Below are positions 25,772 to 34,586 of a stretch of DNA of 64,000 bases, in pieces. Every line of letters begins with the position of its first letter. The first letter of the stretch is position 1. The position numbers and the translations under genes were made by a program. Origin of the DNA: Clostridia bacterium (GTDB taxonomy: Bacteria; Acidobacteriota; Terriglobia; Terriglobales; Acidobacteriaceae); assembly GCA_035561135.1 (NCBI GenBank), contig DATMYA010000048.1, positions 186,001-250,000 on the forward strand, read 5' to 3'. The notes under the pieces are model-generated. The model did not search any database. It was not told the DNA's origin and saw only the letters and a list, made by a program, of their open reading frames with translations.

Positions 25772-26722
25772 TTAGCCTCCGATACGGACGTCGAATCCTC
25801 TATCTCTGAATCGGCCCGCGATTTCTTCCATTCGTTCCGCAGTAGGGGGTTTTACCTCGGCGAGGTCGTACTGCGCTCCCAGCCGGTTGTACTTATTGAT
25901 GGCGATGTCGTGATAAGCGAGCAGATCCACTCGGTGCAGGCCTGCTTCGCAGAGGAACTTCATACTGTGCTCAAGGTTCCCGTCATCGTCATTGATGGTC
26001 GGAATAACCGGAATCCTCACGATGACCGAAGCGTGTTCACGAGCCAGCATGGCAAGGTTCGAAAGGATGAGCTCGTTGCTCACGCCCGTGACTTGCTGAT
26101 GGCGCGAAGCATCCATGATCTTCAGGTCGACCAGGAACGTGTCCACCTTCCGGCAGATCCGGCGCACAGTCTCTTTCGGCGAAAACGCGCAGGTGTCCAC
26201 CACCTTGTGAATGCCGAGTTCGGAGCAGGCGTCGAGCATGGCTTCCAGAAATTGTGGTTGTGCCAGCGGTTCACCGCCGGAGAAGGTTACGCCTCCGCCG
26301 GATTCATCGAAGAACACAACGTCTCTGCGGATGGCATCGCAGACTTCGGCGACGGACATCCTGCGTCCGGACAACTGCCGCGCTCCTGAGGGACACACCT
26401 GCGCGCACGCGCCACAATTAACGCAAACGGCTGCATCACGAACTGGCCCCTGGTTCCAGGTGAGAGCCCCGTGTTTGCATGCGGGGACACAGTCGCCGCA
26501 ACGGACACAGCGGTCGAGCGAGAGCATCAATCCAGGCTTGACGGCCTGGCTTTCGGGGTTATGACACCAGAGACATGCGAGCGGGCAGCCCTTAAGAAAA
26601 ACCGTGGTGCGGATGCCCGGCCCATCATGCAACGAGAAGCGCATGATGTTGAACACGGAGCCCATCGGGCCCGCTATTCGAGAGTCGTTACTGGCCGCTG
26701 CATGATGCACACGCGCACCCAT
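25772..26722 (-). CDS. hypE: glycyl radical enzyme activating enzyme (radical SAM)
   Basis: Installs the glycyl radical on the adjacent enzyme by cleaving S-adenosylmethionine. The radical-SAM cysteines lie in GCPLACLWCHNPES (CxxxCxxC). Between this and the SAM domain there is a two-cluster ferredoxin insert, CVRCGDCVPACKHG and CVNCGACAQVCPSG, typical of activases for glycyl radical dehydratases. Further marks are GGGVTFSGGEPLAQP and LVDLKIMD. ATG at 26722 gives 316 residues; an internal ATG at 26665 would start at MGSVFNIMRF and matches usual family N-termini better. It shares an intergenic region with the divergent GH127 gene. The tandem arrangement with the hypD-like gene strongly suggests cotranscription. 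Confidence 0.92.
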   Translation of the reverse strand: MGARVHHAAASNDSRIAGPMGSVFNIMRFSLHDGPGIRTTVFLKGCPLACLWCHNPESQAVKPGLMLSLDRCVRCGDCVPACKHGALTWNQGPVRDAAVCVNCGACAQVCPSGARQLSGRRMSVAEVCDAIRRDVVFFDESGGGVTFSGGEPLAQPQFLEAMLDACSELGIHKVVDTCAFSPKETVRRICRKVDTFLVDLKIMDASRHQQVTGVSNELILSNLAMLAREHASVIVRIPVIPTINDDDGNLEHSMKFLCEAGLHRVDLLAYHDIAINKYNRLGAQYDLAEVKPPTAERMEEIAGRFRDRGFDVRIGG

Positions 26723-26744
26723 TCCATTCTTCTGTATACGGAAA

Positions 26745-26755
26745 ACAATAATTGT
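26745..26755. promoter_or_regulatory. AT-rich promoter region with small palindrome
   Basis: ACAATAATTGT is a perfect inverted repeat next to GTATACGG and TATAAAATA, in the divergent control region between hypE and the GH127 gene. The TATAAAAT-like stretch could be a -10 element for the plus-strand gene. Confidence 0.35.
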
Positions 26756-26862
26756 ATAAAATATCCATTGTCAATTGATTTACCCGCCCATACCCCTTCT
26801 TCCAAGTTCTTTTTGGAAGCCACTCGGGTGAAACGTGTCGTAGAATCAGGCAGTTCTTCTCG

Positions 26863-26874
26863 GTAAGCGTTTAC
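26863..26874. promoter_or_regulatory. LacI-type operator upstream of the GH127/146 gene
   Basis: GTAAGCGTTTAC differs by one base from the perfect palindrome at 23208. It lies 22 bases before the GH127 start, where a bound repressor would block transcription. Confidence 0.55.
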
Positions 26875-26896
26875 TGAAATTTGGCCGGAGGATTGG

Positions 26897-28864
26897 ATGT
26901 CCATTCTTAACGACGTAACCCGCAGGCGCTTTTTGGGTACGGCTGCCGCAGCGGCCGGAGTTGCACTTCTACCTGATCAAATTCTGGCATCACCGTTTCA
27001 GGACCCCGTTCTGAATACTTTCCAGAAAGACGGCAAGACCGTCAGCCACGAGAAGGTCCCCTGGAAAGTCAGCCCCTTCCCGATGAAGCAGGTTCGATTG
27101 CTTGACGGCCCCTTCAAGCAGCACATGGAAGCCAACCGTCGCTATCTACACGCCCTTCCTGTCGACCGCCTCGTACACACGTTCAAGATCAACGCGGGCC
27201 TGCCCTCTTCGGCGCAGCCGTTCGGCGGATGGGAAGCGCCCACGGGTGAACTCCGCGGCCACTTCACAGGCGGCCACTATCTCTCGGGCGTCGCGCTGAT
27301 GTACGCGAGCACCGGCGATGAGGATCTCCGCAAAAAAGGGAGCGCTCTTGTTGCTGAACTGGGTGAATGCCAGAAGGCGCTGAAGAACAACGGCTACCTC
27401 AGCGCATTTCCGATCGAGTTCTTCGATCGGCTGCGCGATCGCGAAAAGGTTTGGGCGCCGTTCTACACCATCCACAAGATCATGGCCGGGCTGCTGGACA
27501 TGTACGTTCACGCCGGCAACGAGCAGGCACTCGACATGGTCGAAAAGATGGCGGTGTGGGTAGGCAGGTACTTTAGCGGCCGATCGGACAGCCAGTCGCT
27601 CAGCTACGCGCACATGCAGCGCATTCTCGGCACCGAATTTGGCGGAATGGGTGAGGTTCTCGCAAACCTGTACGCCGTTACCGGCAAGTCGAGCTACATG
27701 GAAACGGCCAAGCGCTTCGATCACCAACACATCTTCGATCCGCTGGCTGCGCACCGCGATGAATTGAAGGGACTACACGCGAATACGCAGATCCCGAAAG
27801 TGATTGCCGCGGCGCGACAGTACGAACTCACTCGCGAACAGCGCTATTGCGATATTGCCGAATACTTCTGGAACGAAGTCGTGGGCGAGCGTTGCTACTG
27901 CACTGGTGGCACCAGTAACGAAGAAATATGGAATACCGACCCCGGCCATCTCGCGAAGGAACTCAGCATCAACTCCACCGAATGCTGCTGCGCCTACAAC
28001 ATGATGAAACTGACTCGCCACCTCTTCGGTTGGTCGGCAGATGCGCGCCTGATGGACTATTACGAACGCACCATGTTCAACCATCGCCTGGGCACTATTC
28101 CTATGGACAAAGGCTCCTCGATCTACTATCTCCCACTCGTCTCAGGGTTCTACAAGCCCTACGGCGACGAATTCAATTCTTTCTGGTGCTGCACCGGATC
28201 GGGAGTGGAAGAATTCGCGAAACTGAATGACACGATTTACTTCCACAGTGACGATGCGGTGTATGTGAATCTCTACGCCGCCTCCGAACTCGAATGGCCG
28301 GAGAAGGGCCTGCGCCTTCGTCAGGAAACGAACTTCCCCGAACAGCAAGGGACAACCATCACCATCTCGGCGAAGAGCCCTGTACAGTTGGCCATCAATC
28401 TACGAATTCCATACTGGGCGCAGGGCGGCAGCGTGAAGATCAACGGCGCTCCGCTACCGGCGTTCGCCAGTCCCACGAGTTATCTCAGCCTGAATCGCAT
28501 CTGGAAAACCGGCGACAAGATTGAGCTTAGCTTGCCCATGGGCCTGCACATCGACCGTATGCCCGACGATGAAAACGTTCAGGCGGTCATGTACGGCCCG
28601 CTTGTTCTTGCAGGCACATTTGGCACAACCACCGAGAAGGAAAGGTCTAACTTCGACGATCACGAAGCCCGAGGCAAGTTGACCAAAGTGCCGGACATTG
28701 CCGCCGATCCAGACAAACCGACGGCATGGGTCGAACAGGATGGGAAAACGCCTCTTACCTTCAAGGCTTCAGGGCAGACAGACGACTTCCCGATTTTGCC
28801 GCTATATAAGGTTGTTCACGAGCGCTACGCGGTGTACTGGAACGTGAGCAAGAAGAGCGTTTAG
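26897..28864 (+). CDS. GH127/GH146-type beta-L-arabinofuranosidase, Tat-exported
   Basis: A 655-residue glycoside hydrolase of the former DUF1680 family, which removes beta-L-arabinofuranose using a zinc-bound cysteine as nucleophile. The N-terminus carries a twin-arginine signal (TRRRFLGTAAAAAGVALL). The (alpha/alpha)6 catalytic domain contains the paired metal and catalytic motifs: STECCCAYNMMKL (Glu and Cys) and SFWCCTGSGVEEFAKL (Cys-Cys). These resemble the GH146 branch more than the Bifidobacterium HypBA1 branch. C-terminal beta domains follow. The start has a GGAGG site. Known substrates are arabinan side chains and hydroxyproline-linked arabinose of extensin. It diverges from the hypE-hypD unit. 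Confidence 0.88.
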   Translation: MSILNDVTRRRFLGTAAAAAGVALLPDQILASPFQDPVLNTFQKDGKTVSHEKVPWKVSPFPMKQVRLLDGPFKQHMEANRRYLHALPVDRLVHTFKINAGLPSSAQPFGGWEAPTGELRGHFTGGHYLSGVALMYASTGDEDLRKKGSALVAELGECQKALKNNGYLSAFPIEFFDRLRDREKVWAPFYTIHKIMAGLLDMYVHAGNEQALDMVEKMAVWVGRYFSGRSDSQSLSYAHMQRILGTEFGGMGEVLANLYAVTGKSSYMETAKRFDHQHIFDPLAAHRDELKGLHANTQIPKVIAAARQYELTREQRYCDIAEYFWNEVVGERCYCTGGTSNEEIWNTDPGHLAKELSINSTECCCAYNMMKLTRHLFGWSADARLMDYYERTMFNHRLGTIPMDKGSSIYYLPLVSGFYKPYGDEFNSFWCCTGSGVEEFAKLNDTIYFHSDDAVYVNLYAASELEWPEKGLRLRQETNFPEQQGTTITISAKSPVQLAINLRIPYWAQGGSVKINGAPLPAFASPTSYLSLNRIWKTGDKIELSLPMGLHIDRMPDDENVQAVMYGPLVLAGTFGTTTEKERSNFDDHEARGKLTKVPDIAADPDKPTAWVEQDGKTPLTFKASGQTDDFPILPLYKVVHERYAVYWNVSKKSV

Positions 28865-28956
28865 TTGATTTCCGGGCGTCGGCTGCCAAGCGGTGCCCAA
28901 TTTTCATTCAATTTTTGGGGACCGGATCGGCGAAGTGCGGTCGATCACTTTGCGAG

Positions 28957-29532
28957 ATGAACATGAAAACAATGAACCGAAGCGAATTCATGAAGTGCTG
29001 CACGCTCGGAATGTGTTCGTGTGTAGCTACCCTCGCATTTTCCGCTCCGCAGGCTGCTGTAGCTCAGGCCAACAACCCCGAAGCCGACCGGCTTAAGAGC
29101 CAACTCGAGGCCGTCAGAATACGGTACGCGAAGTTGGTAAGCGTTTTGGACGAGAGTCTTGACGAGCCGACACGCAAGAAAATTTTAGAGAGTCTCGGCC
29201 GCGAATGTGCAAAGCAATTTGGGAGTGAGACCTTTGAAAAATACAGGGGCGACATCAAAGGCTTTCTCAAGTCAATTCAGGAACCGGGGAAGTGGGTTGA
29301 GAAGGCAGAATTCGATGAAGCTGCGGGCTCCATCCGAATCATCGATAAGGCGCAGAAGTGCAGCTGTCCGTTGGTGGAGAAGGGCCTGACGCCATCCAGC
29401 CAGTGTGACTGCACGCTTGGGTGGCAGAAAGAAACTTACTCAGCCATTCTCGGAAAGCCTGTTGAAGCAGAAGTCGAAGAGTCGATTTTGCGTGGTGGGC
29501 AGAGATGCGTGTTCCGAATCAAGGTTGTATAG
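28957..29532 (+). CDS. cysteine-rich exported protein (DUF6144-like)
   Basis: A 191-residue protein from the ATG at 28957; ATG codons at 28963 and 28972 are equally possible. The N-terminus has an unusual cysteine-rich, Tat- or Sec-like signal (MNRSEFMKCCTLGMCSCVATLAFSA would be cleaved near AVAQ; quoted here in outline only). The mature part has a helical region and a C-terminal cysteine cluster, CSCPL, then QCDCTLGWQ, ending with GGQRCVFRI. This C-terminal pattern resembles ATC-hydrolase/V4R-like ligand domains and DUF6144. The role is unknown. It lies 92 bases after the GH127 gene and may be read with it. Confidence 0.65.
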   Translation: MNMKTMNRSEFMKCCTLGMCSCVATLAFSAPQAAVAQANNPEADRLKSQLEAVRIRYAKLVSVLDESLDEPTRKKILESLGRECAKQFGSETFEKYRGDIKGFLKSIQEPGKWVEKAEFDEAAGSIRIIDKAQKCSCPLVEKGLTPSSQCDCTLGWQKETYSAILGKPVEAEVEESILRGGQRCVFRIKVV

Positions 29533-29626
29533 AAATCGGTAATTGAGTGATGAACCGGGCCTCGCTCACAAAGCGGCGCCCGATTCACGTCCGACGGACT
29601 ACACTCAAGTTTGCAGGAGGCGCACC

Positions 29627-31423
29627 ATGCCTAAAGTCGCTCGATCATCTGCTCTAATTCTCTTGTTAATTGCATTGCAGTGTTGCGTCGCTTTCGCCCA
29701 GACATCCGACAGCAAGTTGCAACAGATGTTCCAGTCGGAGTGGGACTACGAGATGCAGCAGAATCCGACATGGGCTTCGCTGCTGGGAGACCGCCGCTGG
29801 AACGATCGCTGGGATGACCTCAGCCTTCAAGGCCTCGACGCGCAACACAAACATCATCTCGCAGTACTCGAACGTTTACGATCGTTTCGGCCTGCCGAAT
29901 TCTCTCCCGCCGATCAGATCAATTACGCTGTCTTCTACAACCTCTACTCAACCTGGGTCGAAGAGGACAGGTACCGCTGGTACCTCGTGCCCGAACACCA
30001 TATGAGCGGCATGCCGGAGGACTTCCGCATGCCCCCCGGAGTGCAGAGCGCTGCTCAACTGGCAACCAACTTGCGTTTCGAAACGGCGAAGGACTATCAG
30101 GATTGGAACACGAGACTGGCCACGTTCCCGGCCTATGTCGATCAGGTGATTGCGCTCATGCGCGAGGGTATGCGAAACGGCATGATGAACCCAAAGGTCG
30201 TCATGAAGCGCATCCCTCCGCAGATCGAGAAGCAGTTGGTTCCTCGCGTCGACGACAGTTTGTTCTTCAAACCATTCCTGAAGATGTCAACCTCAGTCCC
30301 GCCCCCGCAGCAACAAGAACTGGCGCAGACGGCGCGAACGAACATCGAGCGATCGGTCGTTCCATCGCTGCGACGCTTCAACGACTTTCTCGTCAAGGAA
30401 TACATTCCGGCAGCTCCCGACAAGGTTGGCATCTGGCAGATGCCTTCCGGCAGCGACATGTACGCGTTTTTTGTCCGGAAGCACACGACGACCGACCTCA
30501 CCCCAGAACGGGTACACCAGCTCGGGCTTAGCGAAGTAAAACGTATTCGTGCCGAGATGGACGCGGTGTTAAAGCAGGTCGGATTCAAAGGTACCCTGAA
30601 GGAGTTCTTCGTATTCCTTCGCACAGATCCGCGCTTTTACTACAAGCAGCCCAATGATCTGCTGATCGGGTACCGCAACCTCGCCAAGCAGATCGACCCG
30701 AAGCTGCTGAAGATTGCCAAGACGCTGCCCCGTGCACCGTACGGCGTGGAACCTACGCCGGCCGAGACTGCTCCCGACGCAACAACCGGCTTCTATTTCC
30801 CGGGCGCCCCCGATGGCTCCCGCCCCGGCACATACCTCGTAAATCTCTATCGGCCCGAGACGCGCCCGAAGTGGGAGATGCTCCCGCTTACGCTGCACGA
30901 GGCTGTTCCCGGACATCACCTGCAGCTTGCACTCGCGATGGAAATGAAAGACGTACCGAACTTCCGTCGCTTCGCCGGATACGCGGCATACTCCGAGGGT
31001 TGGGCGCTCTACTCCGAAACCCGGCTCGGCTACGACATGAATCTATACAACGATCCTTACGATCGCTTCGGACAACTCACCTACGAAATGTGGCGAGCCG
31101 TGCGACTGGTGGTCGATACCGGCATGCACTCCATGCAGTGGACCCGCCAGCAGGCAATCGACTACTTCCTGGAAAATTCGCCTCGCCAGGAGTTGGACGT
31201 TACCAACGAAGTTGATCGGTACATTGCCATGCCCGGCCAGGCACTCGCATACAAGATTGGCGAGTTGAAGATTGGTGAGCTTCGCAAAGAAGCCGAAAAG
31301 AAACTCGGTCCTGCTTTCGACCTCAGAAGCTTTCATGATGCAGTGTTGGCAATGGGGCCCGTCCCCCTCAATGTTCTACAGAAGCAAATTGAGAACTGGA
31401 TTTCATCTCAACAAACGCGATGA
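29627..31423 (+). CDS. DUF885 family exported putative metallopeptidase
   Basis: A 598-residue protein with signal peptide (SALILLLIALQCCVAFAQ), starting at the ATG at 29627, which has an AGGAGG site; the open frame upstream lacks homology. The family signature HEAVPGHH lies at residues 424-431, with a conserved downstream GYAAYSEGWALYSE that supplies a further metal-ligand-type glutamate. DUF885 proteins are common in Acidobacteria and are thought to be zinc peptidases, with few characterised. It is followed by a repeat-rich intergenic region and another exported peptidase. Confidence 0.88.
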   Translation: MPKVARSSALILLLIALQCCVAFAQTSDSKLQQMFQSEWDYEMQQNPTWASLLGDRRWNDRWDDLSLQGLDAQHKHHLAVLERLRSFRPAEFSPADQINYAVFYNLYSTWVEEDRYRWYLVPEHHMSGMPEDFRMPPGVQSAAQLATNLRFETAKDYQDWNTRLATFPAYVDQVIALMREGMRNGMMNPKVVMKRIPPQIEKQLVPRVDDSLFFKPFLKMSTSVPPPQQQELAQTARTNIERSVVPSLRRFNDFLVKEYIPAAPDKVGIWQMPSGSDMYAFFVRKHTTTDLTPERVHQLGLSEVKRIRAEMDAVLKQVGFKGTLKEFFVFLRTDPRFYYKQPNDLLIGYRNLAKQIDPKLLKIAKTLPRAPYGVEPTPAETAPDATTGFYFPGAPDGSRPGTYLVNLYRPETRPKWEMLPLTLHEAVPGHHLQLALAMEMKDVPNFRRFAGYAAYSEGWALYSETRLGYDMNLYNDPYDRFGQLTYEMWRAVRLVVDTGMHSMQWTRQQAIDYFLENSPRQELDVTNEVDRYIAMPGQALAYKIGELKIGELRKEAEKKLGPAFDLRSFHDAVLAMGPVPLNVLQKQIENWISSQQTR

Positions 31424-31733
31424 GCAGAATTTGTCTTCCTGCGCGAGGGACAAGCCCGAGTCGAAGGAGCCCCTTTTGCTTGCTCCCATCCAATTGAAGG
31501 GGTCTTCCGACTCCGCGACTTCGTCGCTCGTCAAGGAAGATAACGAGAGTCCTGAACAGGCGGCTGAAAACCCACATTGGGCCATCGTTCGAAATGTTGG
31601 GTCATCGTTCGCTACGCTCAGAATAAACACGCTTTTTTTGAATTTTCATTTCTTTCAATTGGTTTCGAGAGTTACTTTGTATACATTATCCATTCGGCGC
31701 GACGTTCGACCAACACGCCGGTGAAGGTGAACC
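31424..31733. other. intergenic region between the DUF885 and M64 genes
   Basis: Besides the REP-like element it holds a T-run (31629-31638) and an AT-rich stretch near 31675-31695 (TTTGTATACATTATCC) that could be a promoter for the M64 gene. No gene is seen. Confidence 0.5.
31431..31550. repeat. REP-like inverted repeat element, copy A
   Basis: GTCTTCCTGCGCGAGG ... GAGTCGAAGGAGCCCC is followed, after about 25 bases, by its inverted relative GGGGTCTTCCGACTCC ... CAAGGAAGATAAC. The same elements occur in the same arrangement at 33152-33265, each downstream of a peptidase gene. Confidence 0.6.
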
Positions 31734-33137
31734 ATGCGACTGAAGTCCCTTGCACTGTTACTCGCGCTTGTCGCGATCCCCTACATGGCGGCACTGGCCG
31801 AGGCTCCCGCTACTTTTCGCCTGGACTACTTCCATACTGGCAACGCAACCCAGGAACTGTTCAGCGTCGATCGCACCGTCATGGAACCGCTCGCCTGGCC
31901 GGGCAATCCGCAGAAGTCGATCGATGATACGAACCGCGGTGTGTATTTCTATGAGGTGCGTGACGCAGCCAGCAATCGCGTGTTGTACTCGCGCGGCTTC
32001 TCTTCCATTTTCGGTGAGTGGAAGACGACCGACGAAGCGAAAACAGCGAATCGAACGTTTCACGAATCCGTCCGCTTTCCTGCGCCCAGTGCTCCAGTTC
32101 GCGTCGTATTCAAGAAGCGCGACGCGCAGAACAAGTTCCAGGAGATCTGGTCCACTATCGTCGATCCGGCAGACAAGTACATCGACAAGTCGAAACCAAC
32201 TCCCGCGCGCGTGATCGAAATCGAAAAGCACGGCGACCCATCGATGAAGGTCGACTTGTTGCTGCTCGGCGAGGGCTATGCCGCGGCGGAATCTGACAAG
32301 TGCGACAAGGACGTGCGACGGCTTGCCAACGGCATCTTCGGATTCTCGCCCTTCAAAGAGCGGCGCGCCGACTTCAATGTTTGGGCTATTTGTGCTCCAT
32401 CGCCCGAGTCCGGCGTCTCGCATCCGTCGGCGGGCATCCACCGCAGCACGCTGTTCGGCTCGACCTTTGACGTATTCGGCACGGAACGCTATGCGCTTTC
32501 CTTCGACAATCGCGCCATCCGCACGACCGCTTCCTTCGCGCCCTATGACGTGCTCGGCATCGTGATGAACTCCAAGGAATACGGCAACGGAGGCATTTTC
32601 GGCGCCTATGCCAGCGTGAGTATCGATCACCCCTCAGGCGTTCCGGTGTTTGTTCACGAGTTCGGACATCACTTTGGCGATTTGGGAGACGAGTACTACT
32701 TCAACGCGAACGTCGCTTACGGGGCTACAAATTCAAAAGTCGAGCCATGGGAGCCCAACATCACAGCCCTGCTTGACCCGAAGCTTCTGAAGTGGAAGTC
32801 ACTGGTAGCTTCCGGCACTCCGCTTCCAACGCCCTGGCCGAAAGATACTTACGAGGCAAGCATCTCTGAGCCGCAAAAGAAGGCGAAAAAGATGCGCGCC
32901 GAAGGACGTCCCGAAACCGAAATCACGGCCATGCTGCGCGAAGCACGCAAGACCCAGGAGCAGAGTCTTTCCGAGGGGCCTTATGCCGGCAAGGTTGGAG
33001 CTTTCGAAGGCGCTCGTTATGAACCGAAGGGCTATTACAGGCCGCAGCAGCGATGCATCATGATTTCTGGCCCGACGTTTTGTGCCGTGTGTCAGCACGC
33101 GATTGAGGAGATCATCGACCTCTACTCACGTCCGTAG
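31734..33137 (+). CDS. M64 family (IgA peptidase-like) exported metallopeptidase
   Basis: A 467-residue protein with an N-terminal signal peptide (LALLLALVAIPYMAALA). An N-terminal beta domain (about 25-150) precedes the peptidase M64 domain. The zinc site HEFGHHFGDLGDEY begins at His308, with His312 the second ligand and an Asp/Glu following, exactly as in the family. Upstream segments LLLGEGYAAAESDKCDKDVRR and FNVWAICAPSPESGVSHPS are also typical. M64 is named after a Clostridium IgA peptidase, but most members have unknown substrates. It stands alone between two REP-like repeat regions. Confidence 0.9.
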   Translation: MRLKSLALLLALVAIPYMAALAEAPATFRLDYFHTGNATQELFSVDRTVMEPLAWPGNPQKSIDDTNRGVYFYEVRDAASNRVLYSRGFSSIFGEWKTTDEAKTANRTFHESVRFPAPSAPVRVVFKKRDAQNKFQEIWSTIVDPADKYIDKSKPTPARVIEIEKHGDPSMKVDLLLLGEGYAAAESDKCDKDVRRLANGIFGFSPFKERRADFNVWAICAPSPESGVSHPSAGIHRSTLFGSTFDVFGTERYALSFDNRAIRTTASFAPYDVLGIVMNSKEYGNGGIFGAYASVSIDHPSGVPVFVHEFGHHFGDLGDEYYFNANVAYGATNSKVEPWEPNITALLDPKLLKWKSLVASGTPLPTPWPKDTYEASISEPQKKAKKMRAEGRPETEITAMLREARKTQEQSLSEGPYAGKVGAFEGARYEPKGYYRPQQRCIMISGPTFCAVCQHAIEEIIDLYSRP

Positions 33138-33151
33138 AGATTGCGAAGTGA

Positions 33152-33265
33152 TTGTGTCTTCCTGGGCGAAACGACGCTGTCGCGTAGTCGATGCGAGAGT
33201 GGCGTTACAAAAGGGGTCCTTCGGCGCGGGCTACGCTCTCGCTCAGGAAGACACTGAGAGTACGA
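33152..33265. repeat. REP-like inverted repeat element, copy B
   Basis: GTGTCTTCCTGGGCGA is paired, about 70 bases further, with GGGGTCCTTCGGCGCG ... TCGCTCAGGAAGACAC. The outer parts are inverted repeats of each other and related to copy A at 31431. Confidence 0.6.
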
Positions 33266-33360
33266 ACCGGTTCCCGCGTCGCGACAGAGGAATCGAAGGA
33301 TCATTACAGCGGCAGGCGAAAGCCCCCTTTACTGTTGCGAAACGCTTTCAGTGATTCCCA

Positions 33361-34329
33361 TCACTTTGCCAGGATGTGCGCGAGTCTTAGCAGTTCTAGA
33401 TCGAGCGGCTTCTTGCTTCCAGCAACCTCATCGAGCGGTGTTGTCTTGATTTCCCTGCCGATCCATCCCACCAGCACTCCGCTCTCGCCGCGTGCGAGAC
33501 AATCGGTGGCCCCGGAACCTAGACGCGTTCCGAGAATGCGATCGAATGCGCCGGGCGAGCCGCCTCGCTGCACGTGTCCAAGCGTGGTGACTCGGACGTC
33601 GAATCCCCGATGCCCGTGCTGCGCAAAGTATGCCCCCAGCTTTTCGGCGTTGTACTTTGCTCCTTCGGCAACGACGACGATAGCGTGCGGCTTGCCGCGC
33701 CGATAGACGTCGCTCAATTCCGAGGCCAGCGCGTCCGGATCAGTCTCGTGCTCGGGGATGACAACCGCCTCGGCGCCACCGGCGATGCCGGCCATCAGCG
33801 CCAGATATCCGCAGTTGCGTCCCATCACTTCCACCAGCATGGCGCGTTGGTGCGACGAGGCCGTGACCTTCAGGCGATCGATCGCTTCAAGAGCGATGTT
33901 CAAGGCGGTATCCACGCCGATCGTGATGTCTGAGCCATATAGGTCGTTATCGATGGTGGACGCAACACCCACAACGGGGAAACCCATCGCATTCAACGAA
34001 TGTGCGCCGGCCTGAGATCCGTTGCCGCCGATCACGACCAGCGCCTCGATGCCTGCGCTGTTCAGTTCCCGCAGAGCTTTTTCCCTGCCAGCTTCAGTCT
34101 TGAACTCAGGCGACCGTGCGCTGCCGAGCATCGTGCCGCCCCGCTGGATGATGCCGCCAACCTCGCGTGCGCCGAGCGGAATGAAGTTGCCAGTCATCAG
34201 ACCAGCAAAACCCTGCCGTACTCCGTACATCTTCCATCCGCGATCCACCCCTGTTCGGACAACAGCACGGATTGCAGCATTCATTCCCGGGGCATCGCCC
34301 CCGCTAGTCAAAACGGCAACTGACTTCAT
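33361..34329 (-). CDS. pfkA: 6-phosphofructokinase
   Basis: Phosphorylates fructose-6-phosphate in glycolysis. The 322-residue protein aligns without large gaps to E. coli PfkA: SGGDAPGMNAAIRAVV at the start, the substrate loop STIDNDLYGSD, VEVMGRNCGYLAL and GHVQRGGSP. Gly104, which marks ATP- rather than pyrophosphate-dependent enzymes, is present. Position 103, normally Asp in GGDGS, is Asn (GGNGS, codon AAC); this residue helps bind Mg-ATP, so the change is notable. The ATG at 34329 has a GGGAGG site. It converges on the M64 gene. Confidence 0.93.
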   Translation of the reverse strand: MKSVAVLTSGGDAPGMNAAIRAVVRTGVDRGWKMYGVRQGFAGLMTGNFIPLGAREVGGIIQRGGTMLGSARSPEFKTEAGREKALRELNSAGIEALVVIGGNGSQAGAHSLNAMGFPVVGVASTIDNDLYGSDITIGVDTALNIALEAIDRLKVTASSHQRAMLVEVMGRNCGYLALMAGIAGGAEAVVIPEHETDPDALASELSDVYRRGKPHAIVVVAEGAKYNAEKLGAYFAQHGHRGFDVRVTTLGHVQRGGSPGAFDRILGTRLGSGATDCLARGESGVLVGWIGREIKTTPLDEVAGSKKPLDLELLRLAHILAK

Positions 34330-34523
34330 GATCCTCCCTGTGGTTCCCTACTCTGGTCCTTATAAGGCAAGAAACAGACAATGATATCCGGCAAGCACAG
34401 TCAAGCGAAGAACAGCTCGCTGGTTCGTCGACTATGATGCCCGCGTTCTGCTTGGCCGCGGAGCCATCTTAGAAGTTTTCATCGTCCGCGTCACATCATT
34501 GTTGTCACACCAGGGTTCAACGT

Positions 34524-34558
34524 AACGAAGCCGTTGCACGTAACGCGCAACGGCTTCG
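34524..34558 (-). terminator. terminator of the hemerythrin gene
   Basis: ACGAAGCCGTTGC pairs perfectly with GCAACGGCTTCGT across a nine-base loop, starting 28 bases after the stop on the minus strand. T-runs are short. Confidence 0.65.
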
Positions 34559-34586
34559 TAATGGCGTGTGACTCCGCCCAATCTGT

